Origin: Bacillota bacterium | GTDB taxonomy: Bacteria; Bacillota_I; Bacilli_A; Acholeplasmatales; Acholeplasmataceae | Direction of reading: 5' to 3' | DNA length: 9,315 nucleotides | Assembly (NCBI GenBank): GCA_023431045.1 | Contig: JAEYXZ010000126.1 | Location: forward strand, 1 to 9,315 | Shown here: in pieces, positions 1 to 8,020 of the stretch | Numbering within the stretch: position 1 is the stretch's first letter | Layout of the letters: every line of letters begins with the position of its first letter | The notes under the pieces: generated by a model | What the model saw: only the letters and a program-made list of their open reading frames with translations | The model's database searches: none | What the model was told of the DNA's origin: nothing | Position numbers and translations under genes: made by a program

Positions 1-592
1 ACCTAGAACAATTTTTGCCATCGTTTTATACTCACCATCCTTGACGATGGGCGTTGCAATGGCATCTATGTGGCGAATTATTTTCTCTGATGATGCCAAC
101 GGTTATATTAATAGTACGTTAATGTCATTTGGATGGATTCTTGAACCCATTCAATTCTTACAATCTCCAGATAGTTTAATGACAATCATGATTGTCGTTT
201 CATTATGGAGTAGTATGGGGGTTGGATTCTTAGCGATGCTTGCAGGGGTTTTAAATATTGATCAAACCTTATATGAAGCTGCATACGTTGATGGTATTAG
301 AAATCGAGCTCAAGAAATTCTGTACATTACGATCCCTTCAATGAGACCTCAATTACTGTTTGGTGCCGTGATGGCAGTTGTCACAACATTCCAAGCAGGT
401 GGTATTGGAGTTCAGTTATCAGGATCCAATCCGACACCACAATATGGTGGTCAACTCATTGTTAACCACATTGAGGATTTTGGTTTTATACGTTATATGA
501 TGGGCTATGCAGCAAGTATTTCTGTAGTCCTTTTATTACTTGTCTATTTAATTTCAAAAGTCACATTTAAACTGTTGGCGGATAAGGATTGA
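1..592 (+). CDS. Sugar ABC transporter permease, MalF-type, 5'-partial
   Basis: This is the C-terminal part of an inner-membrane permease of the binding-protein-dependent sugar importer family (CUT1, MalF/UgpA-like). The reading frame is open from the first bases (first full codon at 2), so the true start lies upstream; the TTG at 41 is internal and is not a credible start. The visible protein has about four hydrophobic segments. Its cytoplasmic EAA loop is at nt 275-349: E-A-A, then D-G four residues later, then I-P and a closing P. This loop docks on the ATPase. The W-R-I-I-F...G-Y-I-N stretch near nt 71-115 is typical of the MalF side of the heterodimer. It ends with TGA at 590-592, two bases before the start of its likely partner. 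The sugar cannot be read from the permease; the downstream glucanase suggests beta-glucan oligosaccharides. The family call is secure, the substrate is inference. Confidence 0.93.
   Translation, partial: PRTIFAIVLYSPSLTMGVAMASMWRIIFSDDANGYINSTLMSFGWILEPIQFLQSPDSLMTIMIVVSLWSSMGVGFLAMLAGVLNIDQTLYEAAYVDGIRNRAQEILYITIPSMRPQLLFGAVMAVVTTFQAGGIGVQLSGSNPTPQYGGQLIVNHIEDFGFIRYMMGYAASISVVLLLLVYLISKVTFKLLADKD
584..588 (+). promoter_or_regulatory. Ribosome binding site deciding the start at 595
   Basis: AAGGA lies inside the last codons of the upstream permease and sits 6 bases before ATG 595. An in-frame TTG at 589 directly abuts the AAGGA and would have no usable spacing, so ATG 595 is the better start. 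Confidence 0.7.
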
Positions 593-594
593 TT

Positions 595-1470
595 ATGGCA
601 TCATTTCAAGGAACTAAGATCAACCCAACTCAATTTCATAAATCACAAATTCCATTCTATCTTGTGATTATCCCGTTAAGTATTTTGATGATTTTACCAA
701 TCATTTTTATCCTTAATCACGCATTTAAACCGCAGAGTGAATTATTTGCATATCCACCAAGATTTTTTGTTGAACGACCAACGTTTGATAACTTTGCAGA
801 ACTCTCACGAATTGTTAATTCATCCGGTATACCGTTTAGTCGTTACTTAGTTAATAGTTTATTAGTAACTACTGCTGGGGTCTTTTTAACAGTCCTATTC
901 ACTGGTTTATCAGCTTATGCACTTTCTAAGTTAAAGTTTAAAGGTAAAACCGTCCTATTTGAATTAAATACAATTGCTTTAATGTTCGTACCTGTTGCAG
1001 TACAAATACCAAGATATTTAATTATTGCATCACTAGGGATGATTGATACGTATTGGGTTCACATCTTACCAGTTATTGCAATGCCTGTTGCGATGTTCTT
1101 ATTAAAACAATTTATCGATCAAATACCGAATGAACTCATCGAGGCAGCAAAAATTGATGGCGCATCAGAGATGCAAATATTCTTTAAAATCATCATTCCA
1201 ATCATCTTACCAGCAATCACCACTGTTGGTATTTTAGCATTCCAGTCAATCTGGAATGATGTTGGCACAAGTTCTTTATTCATTAATGACGAATCGAAAC
1301 GAACACTTGCATTCTTCTTATCAAGCTTAATCTCATCAACTGGTAACACCGTTGCTGGTCAAGGGATGGCAGCAGCAGCTGGTTTGATTATGTTTTTACC
1401 AAATTTAATTCTATTTATATTCTTACAAGGTAAAGTCATGAATACCATGGCTCATTCGGGTATCAAATAA
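595..1470 (+). CDS. Carbohydrate ABC transporter permease, MalG-type
   Basis: A 291-residue inner-membrane permease of the MalG/UgpE side of CUT1 sugar importers. It should pair with the permease encoded just upstream to form the translocation channel. About six hydrophobic segments are visible, the first near residues 21-41. The stretch from Y-L-V-N-S near residue 85 through G-L-S-A-Y-A-L-S-K is the usual MalG signature for the start of the transport domain. The EAA loop begins at nt 1141 and is canonical: E-A-A-K-I-D-G, then I-I-I-P and L-P. Length is typical of the family. The start was set at ATG 595 from its ribosome binding site; TTG 589 would add two residues. The stop TAA shares its last base with the next ATG (TAATG), which suggests coupled translation. 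The transported sugar is not visible in the sequence. Confidence 0.94.
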   Translation: MASFQGTKINPTQFHKSQIPFYLVIIPLSILMILPIIFILNHAFKPQSELFAYPPRFFVERPTFDNFAELSRIVNSSGIPFSRYLVNSLLVTTAGVFLTVLFTGLSAYALSKLKFKGKTVLFELNTIALMFVPVAVQIPRYLIIASLGMIDTYWVHILPVIAMPVAMFLLKQFIDQIPNELIEAAKIDGASEMQIFFKIIIPIILPAITTVGILAFQSIWNDVGTSSLFINDESKRTLAFFLSSLISSTGNTVAGQGMAAAAGLIMFLPNLILFIFLQGKVMNTMAHSGIK

Positions 1471-3533
1471 TGAGAAAAACATATCTACTTTTAAGTCTAT
1501 TAATGGTTATATTATCGCTCTTGATGATGCCAGTTGTTTATGCAAATGGTGTACCTTATACAACTTGGACTTACAATCCAAGTTTGGACCAAATCATTCC
1601 AACTCAAGATGCTTATTTACCACTATCGATACAGTATACGGTTGATCAATTTGAACTGACAAATCCAACCGATATCGCGATGGATATTGATGATAACATC
1701 TATATTTCAAATTGGTATGAAGAAGCAGGAACAAAAGCGATTAAAGGGCAAGTTATTAAATATAATCTTCAGTCAAACCAAGCAAGTGTCATCGGTAATG
1801 ATTTCTTACAACAACCGACAGGCGTTCATATTGGTAAGGATGGTCATTTATATGTTGCAGATTTCTTAAAGAATGAAGCATACAAGTATGAATACAATTC
1901 ATTGACGGATACTTATACATTAGCTGTCACTTATAGTAAACCAACCAGCACACCTTATTTTGGAGAACAAGAAGTATTCAAACCTTCTAAGATCATTACC
2001 GATCAGGGTAATGTTGTTTATGTCCTACTCGCTGGTAATATAAATGGACTCGGAAAATTCGATAATTCTGGACAATTCACTGGTTTCTTCGGTGGTAATC
2101 AAATTCCTCAAACATTTGAAAATATGATTCGATCACTCTTTTTCAACGAAGAACAACGACGCGAATGGTTCAAGATGATACCAAATCCAGTTTATAATAT
2201 TGCAGTTGATCCTGATGGACTTATTTTAACTGCAAGTAAAACTCAATCTGGTTACTTAAAACTAAATATTGCAAACAATGTTTATAGCCAATCAACATGG
2301 GGATTTGATAATGTCGAAGACCTCTATGTAGGACCTTCAGAAACAATTTTCACGATTTCTGAAGATGGTTACATTACCGAATATGCGCCAGATGGAACCG
2401 ATCTTTTCATTTTCTCAGGAACTGATCGTTTCAAGCAAAAAGGTTTATTTGAAAAACCAAGTGGTATTGCAGTGGATGCACGTAACAATATTTATGTCCT
2501 AGATTCTGGTGCTAAATCGCTACAAGTTTTTATCCCAACTGAATTTGCTAATTTAGTTCATGAAGCGATTGAACTATATCAAAGTGGTAAATATGAAGAG
2601 TCGCTTGTTCCATGGCAAAATGTTTTAAAGATGAATGCACTATTCGATTTAGCAAACAAAGGTATTGGTGATGCGTATTTTGCTCAAGGTGATTATGAGA
2701 ATGCACTCACTTATTATGAAATCGCAAGAGATCGTGAAGGATATTCTGATGCATTCTGGGAAGTTAGAAATAAGACCCTTTTAGCATCAGGACCAGTTAT
2801 TATTGGTTTACTATTAGGTATCATAGTTTTAACAATTGTTAATACCTTCTTCAAGTTTATGAAATATGTTTCATGGCCATTTGTAAAGATTAGTTCGCTT
2901 TTAGAACGATTTAAGATCTATCGTGAGATGAAGTTCGGATTCTATGTCCTAAGACACCCAGAAGATGGATTCTACGGTATTAAACGAGAAAAGAAGAGTT
3001 CTAATTTGACTGCATTGATTTACTTCTTAATCTTCTTTATTGTGTATATTATTTGGATCTATGAAAGTAATTTCCAATTTAATTTCTTTATTCCTGCTCA
3101 AATTAATTTCTTTGAACAAGTGATGACAATCTTTGTTCCCCTTGGTTTATGGGTTCTTGCAAACTATCTCGTTTCAACCATTCGTGATGGGGAGGGTAAG
3201 CTTAGTGATGTCTTCCAGGGTACAGCCTATACACTCATTCCACTAATCTTTACGTTACCATTACTAACGATTCTTTCCCATGTTCTCACTCAAAATGAAG
3301 CATTCATTTATGATTTCATCATGTTTGCGGGATTTGCCTTATTCGGTATCTATATTATTTTCATGGTTAAAGAGATTCATTTCTATGATATGGGTCCAAC
3401 ACTTGGAAATATATTAATTACAATCTTCACAGCGATTATGATATTAGTATTTGTTGCTATTGTATATATGTTATTTAGTGAAATTATCGGTCTATTTGAA
3501 GATATTATAAGGGAGGTGACGTCACGTGGTTAA
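1470..3533 (+). CDS. NHL beta-propeller, TPR and YIP1-like membrane protein
   Basis: A 687-residue protein with a composite layout. Residues 1-25 form a Sec signal peptide (M-R-K, long hydrophobic core, cleavage likely after V-Y-A). About six NHL-like blades follow, with the recurring pattern P-x-x-I-A-x-D-x-x-x-N-I-Y-I, clearest near residues 66-82, 116-132, 241-256 and 330-346. Residues 361-431 look like TPR helices (A-I-E-L-Y-Q-S-G-K-Y-E-E-S; A-Y-F-A-Q-G-D-Y-E-N-A). A first membrane helix lies near 441-463. A YIP1-like domain with about five helices fills 485-675. The propeller and TPR should face outside, with the rest in the membrane. No catalytic motif was found. It starts with a one-base overlap on the permease gene and has only a weak ribosome binding site (CGGG near 1457), so translation probably relies on coupling. 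Its place between two permease pairs suggests an accessory or sensing role in sugar uptake; that is inference. The domain calls are from pattern recognition. Confidence 0.8.
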   Translation: MRKTYLLLSLLMVILSLLMMPVVYANGVPYTTWTYNPSLDQIIPTQDAYLPLSIQYTVDQFELTNPTDIAMDIDDNIYISNWYEEAGTKAIKGQVIKYNLQSNQASVIGNDFLQQPTGVHIGKDGHLYVADFLKNEAYKYEYNSLTDTYTLAVTYSKPTSTPYFGEQEVFKPSKIITDQGNVVYVLLAGNINGLGKFDNSGQFTGFFGGNQIPQTFENMIRSLFFNEEQRREWFKMIPNPVYNIAVDPDGLILTASKTQSGYLKLNIANNVYSQSTWGFDNVEDLYVGPSETIFTISEDGYITEYAPDGTDLFIFSGTDRFKQKGLFEKPSGIAVDARNNIYVLDSGAKSLQVFIPTEFANLVHEAIELYQSGKYEESLVPWQNVLKMNALFDLANKGIGDAYFAQGDYENALTYYEIARDREGYSDAFWEVRNKTLLASGPVIIGLLLGIIVLTIVNTFFKFMKYVSWPFVKISSLLERFKIYREMKFGFYVLRHPEDGFYGIKREKKSSNLTALIYFLIFFIVYIIWIYESNFQFNFFIPAQINFFEQVMTIFVPLGLWVLANYLVSTIRDGEGKLSDVFQGTAYTLIPLIFTLPLLTILSHVLTQNEAFIYDFIMFAGFALFGIYIIFMVKEIHFYDMGPTLGNILITIFTAIMILVFVAIVYMLFSEIIGLFEDIIREVTSRG
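3511..3519 (+). promoter_or_regulatory. Strong ribosome binding site for the DUF5696-like gene
   Basis: GGGAGGTGA is the strongest Shine-Dalgarno sequence in the window and lies within the end of the preceding gene. The GGAGGT core ends 8 bases before GTG 3526, the expected spacing. The next in-frame ATG at 3535 is 17 bases away, so GTG is the likely start. Confidence 0.85.
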
Positions 3534-5940
3534 GATGATTAAGAATATCATGATTGTTTTGTTGTTGATTGCAGCAACGTTTATGACTACCTATGCGTTC
3601 TCAGCCAAACAATGGAATGAGCAAGGACAATCCAATTCAATTATTGATAATTACCCTTATATTAGTGAAATGTTACTAAGATCAAATCGATACACACAAC
3701 AAACCAATGTCACTCAAGCACAAATCGATGCTTATGAAGCAAATTATTATCCAATCTTGACTCATGAAGAGATCCTTGCCATTGGTTTTGAACAAGTATT
3801 GGATAATGATCAATTTATTCTTTATTTTGATGCTCAGTATTTTGCGATAATGATTCGAAATATTGAAACTGGTTATTTATATTCATCACGACCTTATTAT
3901 CAATCACAAGCTGATGGAAACATTCCAGCATGGCGTCGAGCTAATTCAGGGATCATTTTTGATTATGTATCTGCTGATACGATAAGTACGGGGGTTGTAA
4001 CTGAAGGTAGTGTCCTAGGATTTGCAAACGCAAGACCTACAGTTGATAATGATGTGCCGCTTGCGATGAATTATAATATCATGCAAAGTTCATATTCCTC
4101 AGAACAAATGGAAATTGACTGGAGCGTTGATCAACAAGCAAGTACATTAAATGCAATTTTAAAATTTAACACTGTCTTAGTCGGCTCTGGTGCTGCTGCA
4201 AAACCATTTGATATTGGTTTTGAGTTTAATGTTTCAATCAAGTTAACTGAGGTTGGAATTGATGCATCAATTGATAAATCTTCGATTGTGGAAAAGAATC
4301 CAAATTACCGATTATTAAACATTTCATTATTCCCATACTTAGGTGCTGCTAAACAAGACTATGTACCAGGATACTTTGTTATTCCAGATGGTGTTGGAGC
4401 TCTTGTAAGACTTAATCGTGCGCATAACACGACATTTATTGCAAACTACTACGGTAATGACAGTGGTTATAATACACAGTTTATTCCTGAATTAACACTC
4501 CCTGTTTATGGTGTTATCCATTTAGAAGGAGAAAATGGTTTTTATGCCCATGTCAATCAAGGTGCAGAACATACAAGACTTTATGCACAATACTGGGGTA
4601 ATTCATCTAAATACCATACCATTTATAATAAATTCCATGTCAGAAATATGTATCGAACTGTGATTGACCGTGCTGGTAATGGTGAATATGCGACTTTAGC
4701 AGGGCTTTTAAAAGGTAATTATGATGTTAGTTACGAATTCTTATCAAATGATGATGCATCCTACGTTGGTATGGCACATGCTTATCAAAACTATTTAGTT
4801 GGTCAAGAAATATTGACTCCAAAAGAAGTTGGATCTCAAATTCCAATTCAAACAGGCTATATCATGTCTGATCGTGAAAATGCATTTATCGGGACGACAA
4901 AAGTCGAAATGACTACAACTGATGATATTAAATCAATATATCAATATTTAAAAGAAGAAGGTATGACTAAACAAACAATCTCACTCTATGGATGGAGTGA
5001 AGATGGTTATGTAAATCGTGCGCCATATCGCGATAATACAATTGAATCCTATGATCAATTTAAATCACTTTCAAATATGGTACAACAAGATCAAAATGAT
5101 ATTTACTTAGAAAACGATTATTTCCAGAGTAGTGATTTATCACCACGTGTTAACTACAATTTCCATGTGACCTATGCAATCTCAAAGGTTAGAAATGTCT
5201 ACTCATTTAGAGATTTTACAGATCAAGTTTATACGATGTATTACTTAAATCCTGCTGTATCAGAAGATTTTGCGAAAGCAGATAAGAATTTCTACTCAAA
5301 TATTGGCAATTATGGCTTACAATTAACAGCTGGTGGACTAAACCCTTATAGTTATTATGAAAATGGTAATTATTACGATCGAAGTGATTTCATATCACAT
5401 GTAACAACCATTGCAGATCAATTCAGCAATTTTGCTACCAATCAACCAAGTCTTTATTTATATGAATATGTCGATCATTATTTCGATATGGAAATCGCAC
5501 ATTCTGGATTTAACTACTATACAGATTTAGTGCCATTTGTTCCAATTGTCTTAAAAGGATATATTCCATTTTATACATCCTACCTAAACTTTAATGCACT
5601 TGGTATTGATCGCCTACTTAACTTAGTTGATTTTGGGATGAATCCAAGTTACTTATTGACAGCAGAACCGACTTACAAGATGAAATATACTTCTTCGTCG
5701 AGATTCTATACAACTGAATTTGATCAATTCAAAGCTCAAATGATTGAAGAATATCATTTCGTTAATGATGCGCTTAAACATGTTATTGGTGAAAGTATTA
5801 TTAATCGTGAAGTTGTGGCATTAGGCATCGTTAAAGTGACTTATTCTAATAATGTCGTTATTTATATTAATTATTCAAATTCAACTTATACGAATGGTAG
5901 TGTGTCAGTTAATGCACAAGATTATGAGGTGATACTATGA
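3526..5940 (+). CDS. Secreted DUF5696-like protein, possible glycosidase fold
   Basis: An 804-residue exported protein. Residues 1-26 form a Sec signal peptide (basic M-V-K-M-I-K-N start, hydrophobic core, T-Y-A or F-S-A cleavage) without a lipobox cysteine, so it is probably released or held non-covalently. It resembles the DUF5696 family of Firmicutes sugar-transport clusters. Recognisable stretches are Y-F-V-I-P-D-G-V-G-A-L-V-R (283-295), G-E-N-G-F-Y-A-H-V-N-Q-G-A (335-347) and the tyrosine-rich segment around 416-425. The middle and C-terminal half (about 440-720) alternates strand-like and helical stretches as a TIM-barrel glycosidase would, with acidic candidates in G-W-S-E-D-G (489-494) and L-E-N-D-Y (528-532). 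The last 40 residues (V-T-Y-S-N-N-V-V-I-Y-I-N-Y) resemble a small C-terminal beta-domain seen in sugar hydrolases. The protein is rich in Tyr and Asn. Start GTG 3526 overlaps the previous gene by 8 bases. Family assignment is moderately sure; enzymatic activity is unproven inference. Confidence 0.78.
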   Translation: MVKMIKNIMIVLLLIAATFMTTYAFSAKQWNEQGQSNSIIDNYPYISEMLLRSNRYTQQTNVTQAQIDAYEANYYPILTHEEILAIGFEQVLDNDQFILYFDAQYFAIMIRNIETGYLYSSRPYYQSQADGNIPAWRRANSGIIFDYVSADTISTGVVTEGSVLGFANARPTVDNDVPLAMNYNIMQSSYSSEQMEIDWSVDQQASTLNAILKFNTVLVGSGAAAKPFDIGFEFNVSIKLTEVGIDASIDKSSIVEKNPNYRLLNISLFPYLGAAKQDYVPGYFVIPDGVGALVRLNRAHNTTFIANYYGNDSGYNTQFIPELTLPVYGVIHLEGENGFYAHVNQGAEHTRLYAQYWGNSSKYHTIYNKFHVRNMYRTVIDRAGNGEYATLAGLLKGNYDVSYEFLSNDDASYVGMAHAYQNYLVGQEILTPKEVGSQIPIQTGYIMSDRENAFIGTTKVEMTTTDDIKSIYQYLKEEGMTKQTISLYGWSEDGYVNRAPYRDNTIESYDQFKSLSNMVQQDQNDIYLENDYFQSSDLSPRVNYNFHVTYAISKVRNVYSFRDFTDQVYTMYYLNPAVSEDFAKADKNFYSNIGNYGLQLTAGGLNPYSYYENGNYYDRSDFISHVTTIADQFSNFATNQPSLYLYEYVDHYFDMEIAHSGFNYYTDLVPFVPIVLKGYIPFYTSYLNFNALGIDRLLNLVDFGMNPSYLLTAEPTYKMKYTSSSRFYTTEFDQFKAQMIEEYHFVNDALKHVIGESIINREVVALGIVKVTYSNNVVIYINYSNSTYTNGSVSVNAQDYEVIL
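5926..5932 (+). promoter_or_regulatory. Ribosome binding site for the second MalF-type permease
   Basis: GAGGTGA sits just before ATG 5937 (seven bases after the GAGG core), inside the last codons of the DUF5696-like gene. Together with the ATGA stop/start overlap at 5937-5940 it fixes the start and points to translational coupling. Confidence 0.8.
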
Positions 5941-7064
5941 AGAAAGTCATCTTAGCAATCAAATCATTTTTCAAATCCATTGGTACTGGATGGAATCGAT
6001 TTAAGGCTTTTATTAAGCATTTACTTTATCAATATATCTGGCGATATGTACTCATTGCATATCATTTCCTAGATGATTTATGGTATAAATATGTCACCCC
6101 AATATTAGGAAAAGTAGGAAACTTCTTAACACATAACTGGATCTATCATTATACCAGTAGTGAAATTCGTTTATTCTATTTTATTAAGTTTAAAAACACT
6201 AAACGTGGTAGAAACATGTTCTATGGTTTCCTCTTTGTTTCACCTTGGATTATAGGTTTCTTAGTCTTCACCTTATATCCGCTATTCCATTCACTTTATC
6301 TTAGTTTTACTGTGACCTATTTCCATACGTCTCAATGGCAAACATCTTTCACTGGTTTTAATAATTATATTAACATTTTACGCGATCAGACGTTACCTCT
6401 ATTGTTCGTTTCATACTTTGGCAAAATGATGTTAGCTGTTCCACTAGTTATCGTATTTTCAATGATGATTGCGATGCTAATTAACCAACCAATTAAAGGT
6501 AAGGGTATATGGCGAACCATATTCTTCCTTCCGGTTATTATTGCAACTGGTCCAGTTATTAATGATTTAACAGCTCAAGGTGCAATTTCATTACCGTCAC
6601 TTGAAGAAAATACAGTCATCTTGTATGTTGCACAAAATCTCGGTAGTTGGATTGCCGATCCATTGATGATTGTCTTAGAACAACTTTTATTAATCTTATG
6701 GTACGCAGGCATTCCAACTTTGATCTTCTTAGCATCCTTACAAAAAATTGACAAATCAATTTATGAAGCATCATCGATTGATGGTGCATCACCTTGGGAT
6801 AATTTTTGGAAGATTACCTTACCTAGTATCAAACCATTTATTACAGTCAATGTGATTTATGTTGTTGTATCAATGAGTTCACTCGTTGAACCAGGTGGTA
6901 TCTTAGAAATCGCAAAACGACATATGAGTGGTAGTACAACAGATGCATTTTGGCATGGTTACGGTTATGCCAGTGCAATCGCATGGATTTATTTCTTCTT
7001 GATGGTTATTATTATGGGTATATATGTTGGTTTGCTTTCCATTAGACGAAAGGAGAGCAGATGA
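5937..7064 (+). CDS. Sugar ABC transporter permease, MalF-type, long N-terminus
   Basis: A 375-residue inner-membrane permease, the MalF-like half of a second sugar importer. The family core starts near residue 94 with F-Y-G-F-L-F-V-S-P-W-I-I-G-F and the L-Y-P-L-F-H-S-L-Y-L-S-F signature. The F-F-L-P-V-I motif follows near 196-201. The EAA loop begins at nt 6765 and reads E-A-S-S-I-D-G, then I-T-L-P and a closing K-P. About six family membrane segments are present. Residues 1-93 are an unusual basic and aromatic extension with no family match I can name; it looks amphipathic and helical, perhaps lying along the membrane. The stretch between the F-F-L-P motif and the EAA loop (about 200-270) is also longer than in compact permeases. 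It overlaps the upstream gene by four bases (ATGA). It should pair with the next gene product. Substrate is inferred from context only. Confidence 0.92.
   Translation: MKKVILAIKSFFKSIGTGWNRFKAFIKHLLYQYIWRYVLIAYHFLDDLWYKYVTPILGKVGNFLTHNWIYHYTSSEIRLFYFIKFKNTKRGRNMFYGFLFVSPWIIGFLVFTLYPLFHSLYLSFTVTYFHTSQWQTSFTGFNNYINILRDQTLPLLFVSYFGKMMLAVPLVIVFSMMIAMLINQPIKGKGIWRTIFFLPVIIATGPVINDLTAQGAISLPSLEENTVILYVAQNLGSWIADPLMIVLEQLLLILWYAGIPTLIFLASLQKIDKSIYEASSIDGASPWDNFWKITLPSIKPFITVNVIYVVVSMSSLVEPGGILEIAKRHMSGSTTDAFWHGYGYASAIAWIYFFLMVIIMGIYVGLLSIRRKESR
7049..7055 (+). promoter_or_regulatory. Ribosome binding site for the second MalG-type permease
   Basis: AAAGGAG lies 5 bases before ATG 7061 and 8 bases before ATG 7064. 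The spacing slightly favours 7064, while the ATGA stop/start overlap fits 7061. The difference is one methionine. Confidence 0.8.
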
Positions 7065-8017
7065 TGAAAAAGTTCAATTGGGTTAGCTTTAAAAAGAAAT
7101 TTAAACGGATCTTATTCGGTATGAACTTCTATGATGGTCTACTCTACAAGATTACCGTTTATGGCTTACTAATCGTCTTTAGCTATGTTTATTTATATCC
7201 GATTTTATTCATGATTGTTAATTCATTTATGGGCGTTGAAGATCTAATTAATGATGGCGTTAAATGGATACCAACAAAGCCTCAATGGGATAACTTTACC
7301 AACTCTATGATTGTTTTAGACATTTGGAATGAAACACAAGGATTCCACTTAACATCAATCTTTGTTGCAACAGGATATGTTTTAAGAGTCTCTATTATTA
7401 GTACTGTTTCTAGTGCTTTAATCGGTTACGGTTTTGCACGATTTGATTTTCCTGGTAAGAAAATGATGTTTGTATTAATGCTTGCAACATTCATCTTACC
7501 AATTCAAGTTATGATGTCTTCTCTTTCAGGTACATATCTTAATCTTGGGTTAGTCAATTCTGAGTGGACAATGTTACTTCCAGCACTCTTTGGTCAAGGT
7601 TTGAATCAAGCAATCTTTATTCTGATTTTCTATCAATTCTTTAAAACAATTCCTCAAGTCTTATATGAATCAGCAGAAGTTGATGGTGCTGGACAAATGC
7701 GTATTTTTAGAAGCATTTCCCATCCACTTGCGATTCCATCGATTGTCATCGTATTCTTATTTAGTTTCGTATGGTACTGGAATGAAACCTTTATGACTCA
7801 ACTCTTCGCTGGTGGCGTACAAACCTTACCTATTCGGTTATTAAACTTTAGAGAAACATATGAAGGTATGTATTCAAATACTCAATTAGCAACGCTTAAT
7901 GAAGCCATCGTGATGGCAGGAAATCTATTAACCATTCTGCCACTACTCATCATTTACTTTATCGGTCAAAAACAATTCACTGAAAGTATTGATCGTACCG
8001 GTATTACAGGAGAATAA
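7061..8017 (+). CDS. Carbohydrate ABC transporter permease, MalG-type (second)
   Basis: A 318-residue inner-membrane permease, the MalG-like partner of the gene directly upstream. A lysine-rich cytoplasmic leader (residues 1-30) precedes the first membrane helix near 31-54, which holds Y-L-Y-P-I-L-F-M-I-V-N-S-F, the usual start of this family. The stretch S-S-A-L-I-G-Y-G-F-A-R-F-D-F (117-130) is the MalG-type signature. The EAA loop begins at nt 7667 and is a variant: E-S-A-E-V-D-G, then S-I-S-H-P in place of the usual I-x-L-P. The C-terminus (Q-F-T-E-S-I-D-R-T-G-I-T-G) is the common ending of this family. The gene overlaps its upstream partner by four bases and is followed after 3 bases by the glucanase gene, so glucan breakdown and uptake appear to be co-expressed. 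Family call secure, sugar inferred. Confidence 0.94.
   Translation: MMKKFNWVSFKKKFKRILFGMNFYDGLLYKITVYGLLIVFSYVYLYPILFMIVNSFMGVEDLINDGVKWIPTKPQWDNFTNSMIVLDIWNETQGFHLTSIFVATGYVLRVSIISTVSSALIGYGFARFDFPGKKMMFVLMLATFILPIQVMMSSLSGTYLNLGLVNSEWTMLLPALFGQGLNQAIFILIFYQFFKTIPQVLYESAEVDGAGQMRIFRSISHPLAIPSIVIVFLFSFVWYWNETFMTQLFAGGVQTLPIRLLNFRETYEGMYSNTQLATLNEAIVMAGNLLTILPLLIIYFIGQKQFTESIDRTGITGE
8008..8013 (+). promoter_or_regulatory. Ribosome binding site for the GH16 lipoprotein
   Basis: AGGAGA within the last codons of the second MalG-type gene; the AGGAG core ends 8 bases before ATG 8021, an ideal spacing. It confirms ATG 8021 as the start. Confidence 0.85.
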
Positions 8018-8020
8018 TAA

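Noticed and set aside
41..43. TTG as the start of the first permease
   Set aside because: The frame is open upstream to the window edge and encodes family-like sequence there, so the gene is truncated by the window and TTG is internal.
1119..1349. 76-codon reading frame on the minus strand
   Set aside because: It lies entirely opposite the conserved EAA-loop region of the MalG-type permease, has no ribosome binding site I can support and no recognisable protein features; a shadow frame.
1687..1869. 60-codon plus-strand frame
   Set aside because: It is out of frame inside the NHL propeller region, whose frame carries clear blade repeats; a shadow frame.
3517..3528. Palindromes TGACGTCA and CACGTG overlapping the ribosome binding site and GTG start
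   Set aside because: They lie within coding sequence at a gene overlap with no promoter nearby. Short palindromes like these can arise from the codons and the Shine-Dalgarno sequence, so there is no support for an operator.
5656..5684. TTGACA followed after 17 bases by GATGAA, a possible internal promoter ahead of the second permease pair
   Set aside because: The -10 candidate matches only three of six consensus positions and the site lies well inside the DUF5696-like coding region; chance is the simpler explanation.
6748..6753. TTGACA, a perfect -35-like hexamer inside the second MalF-type gene
   Set aside because: No TATAAT-like hexamer occurs at 16-18 bases downstream and the site encodes the conserved residues just before the EAA loop.
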